Assembly (NCBI GenBank): GCA_030532905.1
Contig: JAUNKE010000012.1
Span: forward strand, 1 to 43,066
Source: Peptostreptococcaceae bacterium
GTDB taxonomy: Bacteria; Bacillota; Clostridia; Peptostreptococcales; Filifactoraceae
DNA length: 43,066 nucleotides
Reading direction: 5' to 3'
Shown here in pieces: positions 26,096 through 33,954 of this stretch. The notes under the pieces were generated by a model. It made no database searches and was not told where the DNA came from. It saw nothing but the letters and a program-made list of their open reading frames with translations. Within the stretch, counting starts at the first letter, position 1. Each line of letters begins with the position of its first letter. The position numbers and the translations under genes are program-made.

Positions 26096-26119
26096 TGTCA
26101 ATTTGTAGGAGGTGTTCTC

Positions 26120-27499
26120 GTGAAAAAAATTAAACCTTTTCACCTCGCAGTCATCACTGCGATTGCCATTTTAGCAGCGATTCTTAATCCGCTGCAAATG
26201 GATTTTAACCAAAGGATTTTACTGTCCTGTCTTATTTTCACCGTTGCAATCTGGGCAACGGAGGCGATTCACAAAAGCATTGCCTGTGTTTTTCTTTTGT
26301 TATCCTTTTTTATCTTCGGAAAAACCCCGCCGCTTGAGATTCTCAAACTCACTTGGTCGGGAACGATTCTGCTGATTGTGACGACGACCCTGCTTTCCGT
26401 CGGCATTATGAAAACGGGCATCGTGCATCGCTATGTGCACAAGCTTTTTCAAAAAAACTCATCCGGCGTCATTCCGTTGATGTTGTTGCCGTATATTTTC
26501 GGAGTCGTACTCGTATTTTTGATTCCGCAAGCATTTGCACGCGTCATCATCATCGGAACGATTTTCAGCAGCCTCATCCATGCGAACAACGAGGAGGAGA
26601 ACAAAGCCAAACAGGCACTCATTTTCAACGGATTTATTGCCATTACGATGACCTATATGTTTTTTGTCAACGGCGATATCGTGCTCAATCAGGCGGCGCT
26701 CAATTTTGCCGGCGATGAAGTAAAGCAGACGCTGAGCTTCGGCAAATGGTTTACGATGATGCTCGTCCCAACGCTCGTGACCTGCGGAGTCGCTTTTCTC
26801 ACAACCTACTTGGTGTTCAAAAAAGATTTGAGCGCTTTCAAAAAAAGCATGATTGCTCACGACGATTCGAGCGGCAATGAGTTTTCCAAATTCAAACAGC
26901 AAATCGGCGTTGTCACGATGGCAGTCATCATCCTCTTTTGGATGACACAGAGCATACATTCGATTCAGCCTTGGATAATTGCACTCGTAGGCGTCATCGT
27001 CATGTTCGGTGCAAAGATTTTGGATAAGAACGATTTGAAGTCCGTCAATCTGCATCTGATTTTATTTCTAATCACCGTATTCAACATCGGAAAAGTGCTC
27101 GGTCAAAGCGGCATTACCGGAATCATCTTCGAGCATCTGAAACAGCTTATCCCGAATGCCAACTCGGCGACCTATCTGCTGATTATAGCCACCATCGTTA
27201 TGATACTGCATCTTTGCATCGGCTCATCCGTTGCCACGATGTCGGTGGTGCTGCCGATTCTGATTCCGTTGACGCAAAGCCTCGGTTATCAGCCGGAAGT
27301 CATCACGCTGATGACCTATGCGATTGTCAATATTCACTTCCTGCTTCCTTTCCATCACGCAACCGTCATGATTGGAACCGCAAGAGAATATTATCCGGAG
27401 CGCAGCATGTTCCGATTCGGTCTTCCGATGACCATCATCACTTTCGTACTGCTCGCACTCGTTTATTTCCCATACTGGAGAATGCTCGGTGCTTTATAA
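26120..27499 (+). CDS. SLC13/DASS-like permease under THF riboswitch control
   Basis: A 459-residue membrane protein with about 11-12 helices. It resembles the divalent-anion/Na symporter (DASS, SLC13) branch of the ion-transporter superfamily: FTVAIWATEAIHKSIACVFLLL near the N-terminus and LHLCIGSSVATMSVVLPILIPL with a re-entrant look near 365-385. The usual SNT sodium/substrate motif is not clear in either half, so substrate and coupling may differ. The start is GTG at 26120, with AGGAGG 7 bases upstream; an earlier in-frame ATG lies within the terminator. folP begins 12 bases after the stop. Riboswitch and folP neighbour suggest import of a folate precursor such as p-aminobenzoate. This is inference. 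Confidence 0.72.
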   Translation: MKKIKPFHLAVITAIAILAAILNPLQMDFNQRILLSCLIFTVAIWATEAIHKSIACVFLLLSFFIFGKTPPLEILKLTWSGTILLIVTTTLLSVGIMKTGIVHRYVHKLFQKNSSGVIPLMLLPYIFGVVLVFLIPQAFARVIIIGTIFSSLIHANNEEENKAKQALIFNGFIAITMTYMFFVNGDIVLNQAALNFAGDEVKQTLSFGKWFTMMLVPTLVTCGVAFLTTYLVFKKDLSAFKKSMIAHDDSSGNEFSKFKQQIGVVTMAVIILFWMTQSIHSIQPWIIALVGVIVMFGAKILDKNDLKSVNLHLILFLITVFNIGKVLGQSGITGIIFEHLKQLIPNANSATYLLIIATIVMILHLCIGSSVATMSVVLPILIPLTQSLGYQPEVITLMTYAIVNIHFLLPFHHATVMIGTAREYYPERSMFRFGLPMTIITFVLLALVYFPYWRMLGAL

Positions 27500-28474
<975 letters not shown>

Positions 28475-28591
28475 CTTTTACTCTCCAACTCCTTTTCGAA
28501 AACTGTGCTTTTGGATATATATTTTTTTGTGCATTTATAAAAATACAGTCTAAAGGTACAATAAGAGCAAAGATATAAAAAGGAGAGAGTT

Positions 28592-29173
28592 ATGCAAGAG
28601 AAGAAAATTTTTTCCGTACAAAAACTGGCAGTCATCGGTTTGATGTCGGCGATTGTTTTTGTCGCAACCAATATCAAACTTGAAATTCCGACACCGCTCG
28701 GAAAAACAATGCTGCATTTTGGAAATGTGATGTGTATTTTGGGAGGACTTTTATTCGGAGGACCAATCGGCGGATTGGCGGCGGGTTTCGGCTCGGCATT
28801 CTTCGATTTGCTCGACCCTGCTTTCGCACCCGAATTTCCAATCACTTTCATTATGAAATTTGCAATGGGATACACCGCCGGAGCGATTGCTCATCGAAAC
28901 GGTGCAAAAGGCGAGATTAAAAAACTCAATCTGCTCGCTGCCATAAGCGGTGCATCGCTCTATGTTTTGCTATACATTACAAAAACCTTTGTAAAAAGCT
29001 ATTTCTTTATCGGCGAGCATCTCAATGCCGTACTGTCCGTTGTAACGCTCAAAGGGCTTGTTTCCCTCGGCAATGCGGTTACCGCGGTAATCGTATCGGT
29101 ACTTTTGGCAGCCACAATTGCCCCATCGCTTCGAGCGGCGGGAATCTACAAAAGACTGGAAGGTCTTCGATAA
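28592..29173 (+). CDS. ECF transporter S component, substrate unassigned
   Basis: A 193-residue protein with about six helices, of the vitamin-binding S-component type. Typical features are an N-terminal K-L-A-V-I-G-L-M-S-A helix, IPTPLGKTMLHFGNVM, and the small-residue-rich FGGPIGGLAAGFGSAFFDLLDP, which packs against EcfT. The classic FolT pattern (a RIGFG-type motif) is absent, so I do not call it a folate transporter despite the neighbourhood. It has its own start region after a 117-base gap, a good AAGGAG site and a terminator, and needs the EcfA1/A2/T module encoded nearby. Confidence 0.85.
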   Translation: MQEKKIFSVQKLAVIGLMSAIVFVATNIKLEIPTPLGKTMLHFGNVMCILGGLLFGGPIGGLAAGFGSAFFDLLDPAFAPEFPITFIMKFAMGYTAGAIAHRNGAKGEIKKLNLLAAISGASLYVLLYITKTFVKSYFFIGEHLNAVLSVVTLKGLVSLGNAVTAVIVSVLLAATIAPSLRAAGIYKRLEGLR

Positions 29174-29180
29174 TCCCTTC

Positions 29181-29221
29181 AAAAAAACTTCGTTGTGCAA
29201 TCCGCATGGCGAAGTTTTTTT
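29181..29221 (+). terminator. Terminator after the ECF S component
   Basis: AAAAAACTTCG pairs with CGAAGTTTTTT, extended inward by TGTGC/GCATG with wobble pairs, around a 5-base AATCC loop, with a T tract. It is nearly the same hairpin as 30658-30696. Confidence 0.85.
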
Positions 29222-29286
29222 ATTGCATTTTCAGCCATGTGCGTTTTGACTCGGAATGAGAAATGAAGATTGTAAACTCGTTTTTT

Positions 29287-29400
29287 CTATAAATCCTTTA
29301 TCATCCGCATTTCTCTAAAATGACTATCTAAAAATGTATATTCTATTTCTTTGATTTCCATAAATCCGATTTCAGAATACATTCTTCTTAATTTACAAAA
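29287..29400 (-). pseudogene. Probable remnant of a GNAT-type acetyltransferase C-terminus
   Basis: The minus frame ending at TAG 29287-29289 reads K-L-R-R-M-Y-S-E-I-G-F-M-E-I-K-E-I, then a segment ending S-H-F-R-E-M-R-M-I-K-D-L. This resembles the final strands of GNAT acetyltransferases (LYEKLGF-x-E followed by a hydrophobic strand and a terminal M-x-M/L). No upstream acetyl-CoA-binding motif, start or ribosome site remains, and the frame runs into the pirin terminator. I infer a decayed fragment. Chance similarity cannot be excluded. Confidence 0.35.
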
Positions 29401-29447
29401 ACCCGACGGCTCCAAAATACTTTTTGCGTATTGTGCCGCCGGGTTTT
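29398..29447 (-). terminator. Rho-independent terminator of the pirin gene
   Basis: On the minus strand AAAACCCGGCGGC pairs with GCCGTCGGGTTTT (one G-T), with an inner arm between them, followed by T residues. It starts 19 bases after the pirin stop. Confidence 0.8.
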
Positions 29448-29465
29448 CAAATTCCAATAAAGATT

Positions 29466-30350
29466 TTAGAAATCAAAACTTCCGAACTTACCTTCTTTGA
29501 AGTCGGTATTCGCTTGAGTCAATTCCTCCCGCGTGTTCATAACAAATGGTCCCATTGCCGCTACCGGCTCGTTCAACGGCTGCCCGCTGAGCACAAATAT
29601 CGAAGATTCTTCATCCATCCCCATCAAACGAATCGCCTTTCCGTCGTTTTCAAACAAAACGAAATCCGAATCCTTGACAATGTCTTTTGCATTAACCTCG
29701 ATATGTCCCGAGAGAATCAGCATACCCGAATTGAAATCCGCCGGCTCGGTCAAAGTAACCGACTTCCCTTTTTTAAGATCAACTTTATAAATATTCATCG
29801 GCGAAAAAGTCGATGCCGGGCCTTTGACGCCCAAAACCTCCCCCGCATAAACGGTGATGTTCACGCCGCCGTCATCGGATTGATATTTTCCCATCTGCTC
29901 CGCACGAATCGATTGATATTTCGGCTCCGTCATCTTGTGCGCTTTCGGCAAATTTACCCACAGCTGAATCATGTGGAACATTCTATCCTTTTTCGCATAT
30001 TCCCTTTCATGAAATTCTTTGTGCAAAATGCCCGAACCGGCAGTCATCCATTGAATATCGCCCGGACGAATCACACCGCAGTTCCCTCGGTTGTCGCCAT
30101 GCTCCACTTCCCCTTCAAATGCAAAAGTGACGGTTTCAAATCCGCGATGCGGGTGCGCACCGACGCCCACTTCGGCATTCGTCCCTTTGAACATGAAAGG
30201 CTCATTGTAATCCATCAATAAGAAAGGCGAAAATCTTTCAAAAAAATCCGCTCCATGCACCGCCGGAAAATATTGCTTCACTCGAAATCCGTTTCCGACC
30301 CAATGCGCATTGTCATTCTTAAATATCATTTCAATTTTTCTGTAATCCAT
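29466..30350 (-). CDS. Pirin family protein
   Basis: A 294-residue bicupin. The N-terminal cupin keeps the four metal ligands of pirins: His66 and His68 (GAHPHRGFETVT), His110 and Glu112 (GILHKEFH). SPFLLMDYNEP and the GDIQWMTAGSG strand are family hallmarks. Bacterial pirins include quercetin dioxygenase-like enzymes and redox or metal-responsive regulators, so the exact role is open. It is transcribed alone. The promoter carries a 9-bp palindrome spanning the -10 box, implying repression by a dimeric regulator. Confidence 0.92.
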   Translation of the reverse strand: MDYRKIEMIFKNDNAHWVGNGFRVKQYFPAVHGADFFERFSPFLLMDYNEPFMFKGTNAEVGVGAHPHRGFETVTFAFEGEVEHGDNRGNCGVIRPGDIQWMTAGSGILHKEFHEREYAKKDRMFHMIQLWVNLPKAHKMTEPKYQSIRAEQMGKYQSDDGGVNITVYAGEVLGVKGPASTFSPMNIYKVDLKKGKSVTLTEPADFNSGMLILSGHIEVNAKDIVKDSDFVLFENDGKAIRLMGMDEESSIFVLSGQPLNEPVAAMGPFVMNTREELTQANTDFKEGKFGSFDF

Positions 30351-30500
30351 ACTTCTTCCATCCCTTTCAATTCCAAAATATTTTAGCCGCGCTCTTCAAA
30401 ATTCGCGTCGACAAATTGCAAAAGCAATATATTTTGATATCACAAATTAAATTCAAATTCCCGTTTTTATTTTTTCGAAAGCCACTTCTAAATTTGTGTC

Positions 30501-30542
30501 TTTATTTAGCTGTATTTTATATCTAAATAAATATTTTGTCAA
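30501..30542 (-). promoter_or_regulatory. Pirin promoter with a palindromic operator
   Basis: On the minus strand consensus TTGACA (30537-30542), 17 bases, TAAAAT (30514-30519). A perfect inverted repeat TTTATTTAG (30501-30509), 13 bases, CTAAATAAA (30523-30531), is centred near the -10. That is a classic place for a repressor to block RNA polymerase. The leader to the ATG is about 155 bases. I do not recognise the operator's regulator. Confidence 0.65.
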
Positions 30543-30592
30543 GCCCCCTGTTTTTGTTATAAAAAAGCAAAGCCGAATACGAATTCAAAAAC

Positions 30593-30645
30593 AAAAAATC
30601 CATCCTTGTTTTAAGAAAAAAATGTTGAACAAGCGATGGATTTTT
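30593..30645. terminator. Strong hairpin with T/A tracts, possibly bidirectional terminator
   Basis: AAAAATCCATC plus CTTGTT pairs with AACAAG, one bulged C, and GATGGATTTTT around a roughly 17-base loop. The A-rich start and T-rich end allow termination on either strand. It lies just beyond the DUF554 terminator, so it may be a backup or part of an unannotated transcript. Confidence 0.5.
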
Positions 30646-30657
30646 ATAAATTTCTTC

Positions 30658-30696
30658 AAAAAACTTCGTTATGCAATCGGCATAGCGAAGTTTTTT
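30658..30696 (-). terminator. Terminator of the DUF554 gene
   Basis: AAAAAACTTCG with CGAAGTTTTTT, extended by TATGC/GCATA around AATCG. It can work on either strand because of flanking A and T runs. Near-copy of the hairpin at 29181-29221. Confidence 0.75.
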
Positions 30697-30740
30697 GGTT
30701 CCAGCGGATTAAATCCGTATTTTATTTCAATACGATTTTC

Positions 30741-31424
30741 TTAAAACCATCCGGTCAACATCAGCAAAACGGAAACAAAAAGCGCCGGCAATAAATTAGC
30801 GACCTTGATTTGTTTTATTTCCAGCATGCTCATCGCAAGAGCAATCAGCATCACGCCGCCGGTCGCGCTCATCTCGGTCATCACCGCTTCCCCGAGATAT
30901 GGCGCAATCACATTTGCCAACAGAGTCAAAGCGCCCTGATAGAGCAAAACCGATATTCCCGACAGCGCCACACCGATTCCCATCGACGATGCGAAAAATA
31001 TCGCCGCGATGCCGTCGATAATCGCTTTGGTAAAATGAATATCGTGCTCGCCCTTCATTCCGCTGTCAATCGATGCCAAAATCGCCATCGAGCCGACACA
31101 ATAAATCAAAGTCGTCGTGACAAATCCGGCAGCCACATCATGCTCTTTACTCTTTAATCTTTTCTGAATGCATTCGCCAAGTTGTTGCATCTTCCTGTCC
31201 AAGTCGATGCTCTCGCCAATCAGCGCACCAATTGCCAGACTGATGATGACGACCAAAACATTGTCGGTTGAAATCGCAAATTTGATTCCTATCGTCGCCA
31301 CCACGATTTGCAGGCAGGTCATAATCAATTTGGAATGACGCTCCGGAATAATATGACGCGCATAAGTCCCGAGCAGTCCCCCTACGATAATCGTCAACGC
31401 ATTTACTATCGCTCCAAGTAACAT
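30741..31424 (-). CDS. DUF554 family membrane protein
   Basis: A 227-residue protein with about seven hydrophobic helices. The N-terminus GAIVNALTIIVGGLLG and the internal FVTTTLIYCVGSMAILASIDSG through DGIAAIFFASSMGIGVALS fit the DUF554 family as I recall it. The function is unknown; the glycine-rich, inward-repeating pattern suggests a small-molecule or ion transporter. CGGAG lies 7 bases before the ATG. Monocistronic, with the terminator 45 bases after the stop and an AT-rich spacer upstream. Confidence 0.88.
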   Translation of the reverse strand: MLLGAIVNALTIIVGGLLGTYARHIIPERHSKLIMTCLQIVVATIGIKFAISTDNVLVVIISLAIGALIGESIDLDRKMQQLGECIQKRLKSKEHDVAAGFVTTTLIYCVGSMAILASIDSGMKGEHDIHFTKAIIDGIAAIFFASSMGIGVALSGISVLLYQGALTLLANVIAPYLGEAVMTEMSATGGVMLIALAMSMLEIKQIKVANLLPALFVSVLLMLTGWF

Positions 31425-31469
31425 TTTTTTCTCCGTTCCATATCTGAAAATCTAAAATTAAATTAAGTT

Positions 31470-31560
31470 GTAAAATCAAAAATCAAAAATCAAAATCGGA
31501 ATTCAAAAATCAAAAAACAAAATTCAAAATCACTATTCGTAATTCAAAAATGAGCTTTGT
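31470..31560. repeat. A-rich low-complexity tract of AAAATCA/CAAAATT units
   Basis: Degenerate repeats of AAAATC, AAAAATCA and AAAATTC between the DUF554 start and the oppA1 terminator. Strand composition is strongly A+C on plus. No coding capacity; probably a slippage-prone spacer. Confidence 0.6.
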
Positions 31561-31586
31561 AAATCCAAGAGCAAAATCAATTTGAA

Positions 31587-31611
31587 AAAAGACTCGGCAA
31601 GCCGAGTCTTT
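31587..31611 (-). terminator. Rho-independent terminator of the last opp binding-protein gene
   Basis: AAGACTCGGC and GCCGAGTCTT form a 10-bp stem separated by only two bases, so the inner pairs open to a GCAAGC loop. On the minus strand it is followed by TTTT. Confidence 0.88.
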
Positions 31612-31623
31612 AAAATCTTTTCA

Positions 31624-33426
31624 TTATCCTTGATGCACATAAGGCTCTTCCGCCGTAAGCTCCAAATCTCCCCAACCGGTGTATGGTCTTGAGGAATCCG
31701 GCAATTTCACATCATAGTTTTTCACACGATTGTTTACAACGATTACAGATGTTCTGAACTGAATCGGAATCATCGGTACTTGTTCAAACATATAGTCTTC
31801 AAAACGCTTGTACGCATCCAATCTGAATTGGTCGTCAAATGCTTTCTCCGATGAAATATCCGATAGAATCTGATCCAATTCGTCAGAAGCGAATCGAGAG
31901 AAGTTGAATTGTGCCGTACGCGCGAAGAACTCATTCGGATCCGGATTGGAACCTACCGACCAAGCAGCCATAAACACATCAATTTCAGGGTCGTCCGCTT
32001 GAACTTTATCATAGAATGCGTTGAACTCAATAGGTCTTCCGGTTGTCAATTTTGCATTCAATCCGATAGCTTCCCATGACTGCGTATAGAACAATGCCAA
32101 GTTGTCACCGATGTCTCCGCCCGCCATAGTCGCTACATTGATTTCCAATTTGGAGCCGTCCGGCTTCTCTCTGAAACCGTCACCGTCCACATCTTTGTAT
32201 CCTGCATCATCCAGCAGCTTCATCGCCTTGTCTTTGTCAAACAGGATAGCATTCGGATGGTGGTTGTACAATTTCTTAAATACCGGTACGAAGTAAGAAT
32301 CCGCCGCTCCTCGAAGTCCGAAGTAAAGCTGCTCGCCAAGAGATTTCATGTCAAGCGCATGTCCCATCGCTTTTCTTAGAACCGGATCCGCCATTTTTGC
32401 ATTTGGGTCAGTCACTACTTCATTTTTAGTTATATCCCATTTTCCAAGCTTAAATCCGATATATGCGTAAGAACGCTCCGGAGAACCGAGAATCTTAATA
32501 TTGTTCAAATCTTTAATTTGGTCGTAGTTGGATGTCGGGAAACCGCCGGTTAAAATATCGAATTTACCGATTTTCATCGCTTCCGCAACTACATCCGGGC
32601 TTACCACTTCCATCGTTATCTTCGGAATTTTCGGCTTGCCGTTCCAGAAGTGCTCATTCGCGGCAAATTCCACTTTTTCACCCGGAATAATATTTGTAAT
32701 ATAGTATGGTCCGTAAGAAAGTGGAGTCTTACGAGATGCATCCGATGACTCCATATCTTTTACCGGAATATTTTCCATCTGATGCGCCGGCAAGAAGTTG
32801 AACGGAAGTCCCTGTCCTCCCCAAAGCATACTTGGAGAAGCGGTTTTGAAAGTTACTTCCACCGTCTTGTCGTCGATAACTTTCAGTCCGGAAATTTCTT
32901 CCGCTTTTTTGTCATGATATTCTTCCATTCCGACTACATTTCTCATTCCGGAGTCGAAACGCACACCGGTGTAGTCCGGATGTCCGATAAATTTGTAAGT
33001 GTAAATAATATCTTTTGAAGTTACCGGCGTACCGTCATTCCAAGTCAACTTTTCATGAAGTTTAATTTTTACAGTCTTTGTATCCTTGTCCACTTCATAA
33101 AAAAGTCCGCCGCCTTCACGAATTTTGAAATCTTCATCGACCATTCCCTGTCCAAGCATCGTCGGCTGCATGATATTTCCATCGACAGCATCCTCATAGA
33201 GCTGAGAGTTGAACATCCCTTGGAACGGAGATGCCGCAACGACACCGACTTTCAGCACGCCGCCTTCGATCGCCGGCTCTTCATTAACATATTCATCCGG
33301 GAACTGCAATGCACTAAGCTGAGGTGCTTCCGTCGAGCCGCCTGTTGAAGTTCCTCCACCGGAGCACGCTGTTAACAGCATCATCCCTGCCAAACCGGCA
33401 GCAATGGCTTTTTGAAACCTTTTCAT
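31624..33426 (-). CDS. oppA: Oligopeptide-binding lipoprotein (third of three)
   Basis: A 600-residue family-5 solute-binding protein. The signal peptide ends in the lipobox LLTAC with lipidated Cys21, so it is tethered outside the membrane. Core motifs are VKIKLHEKLTWNDGTPVTSKDIIY, GPYYI and a DVDGDGFREKPDG loop resembling a calcium site. The 600-residue size is like lactococcal OppA and larger than the usual 540. It diverges more from the other two copies than they do from each other. It has its own extended -10 promoter and a terminator, so it can be expressed separately. The ligand is unknown; peptides are inferred from the operon. Confidence 0.92.
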   Translation of the reverse strand: MKRFQKAIAAGLAGMMLLTACSGGGTSTGGSTEAPQLSALQFPDEYVNEEPAIEGGVLKVGVVAASPFQGMFNSQLYEDAVDGNIMQPTMLGQGMVDEDFKIREGGGLFYEVDKDTKTVKIKLHEKLTWNDGTPVTSKDIIYTYKFIGHPDYTGVRFDSGMRNVVGMEEYHDKKAEEISGLKVIDDKTVEVTFKTASPSMLWGGQGLPFNFLPAHQMENIPVKDMESSDASRKTPLSYGPYYITNIIPGEKVEFAANEHFWNGKPKIPKITMEVVSPDVVAEAMKIGKFDILTGGFPTSNYDQIKDLNNIKILGSPERSYAYIGFKLGKWDITKNEVVTDPNAKMADPVLRKAMGHALDMKSLGEQLYFGLRGAADSYFVPVFKKLYNHHPNAILFDKDKAMKLLDDAGYKDVDGDGFREKPDGSKLEINVATMAGGDIGDNLALFYTQSWEAIGLNAKLTTGRPIEFNAFYDKVQADDPEIDVFMAAWSVGSNPDPNEFFARTAQFNFSRFASDELDQILSDISSEKAFDDQFRLDAYKRFEDYMFEQVPMIPIQFRTSVIVVNNRVKNYDVKLPDSSRPYTGWGDLELTAEEPYVHQG

Positions 33427-33907
33427 TTGTTTTTCTCCTTTTTCTTTTGTGGTTTTACCAATTTATATCTTACAATCGAAGCCGATTGAAAAATATCACT
33501 CATTAAAAATGGGCAAGTGAATCACCATTTTATTTCCGAGTTTTTACAAATCCCCCAAAATCTTTTCCCTTTTTATCAGACAATCGTTTTTTGTGCCTGA
33601 CGCTGATATTATAACATAGAACAATTTTTTTTCATACCCTTTTACAGATTTCCAAACAAATTGTTGATTTGTTCACCTTCGATTCAACAAGGATGCCGGA
33701 AAAATTTATCGGGATGGCATTTCCAAATTCACTCCAAACTTCTACGGAATAAATTCCGATTTTTTTCATCTTTTCATTTTATTGCATTACGACTTTCATC
33801 TTATTGCATCCGAACTTTTTTATTCGTCATGCCGATACAGATAATACAAATTCCCGAATAAAATCATTTCTCAGTTTTTCGTTTTTTCAAAGCGGGATTT
33901 CAAGTCT
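33427..33907. other. Spacer upstream of the third binding-protein gene
   Basis: 481 AT-rich bases without a credible gene. They hold the extended -10 promoter at 33608-33616, a leader of about 175 bases and a weak hairpin near 33575-33600 (CAGGCA with TGTCTG on the minus strand). The remainder, 33640-33907, shows nothing I can assign. Confidence 0.5.
33608..33616 (-). promoter_or_regulatory. Extended -10 promoter of the third oppA-like gene
   Basis: TGTTATAAT on the minus strand (TG, one base, TATAAT); the -35 region is weak. It starts a leader of about 175 bases. Confidence 0.6.
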
Positions 33908-33947
33908 AAAAAACCGCTGCGGAATATCCTTCCACAACGGTTTTTTT
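33908..33947 (-). terminator. Rho-independent terminator of the second oppA-like gene
   Basis: AAACCG and CGGTTT flank a stem extended by TG/CA and GGAA/TTCC with single mismatches. T tracts lie on both sides. It starts 8 bases after the stop. Confidence 0.82.
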
Positions 33948-33954
33948 GAAATCT

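Noticed and set aside
28592-29173. Calling the S component FolT because of its neighbours
   Set aside because: The FolT-type motif is not visible and no THF riboswitch precedes it; substrate left open.
30496-30744. 82-codon plus-strand frame between pirin and DUF554
   Set aside because: It runs through two terminator hairpins and the pirin operator; no ribosome site.
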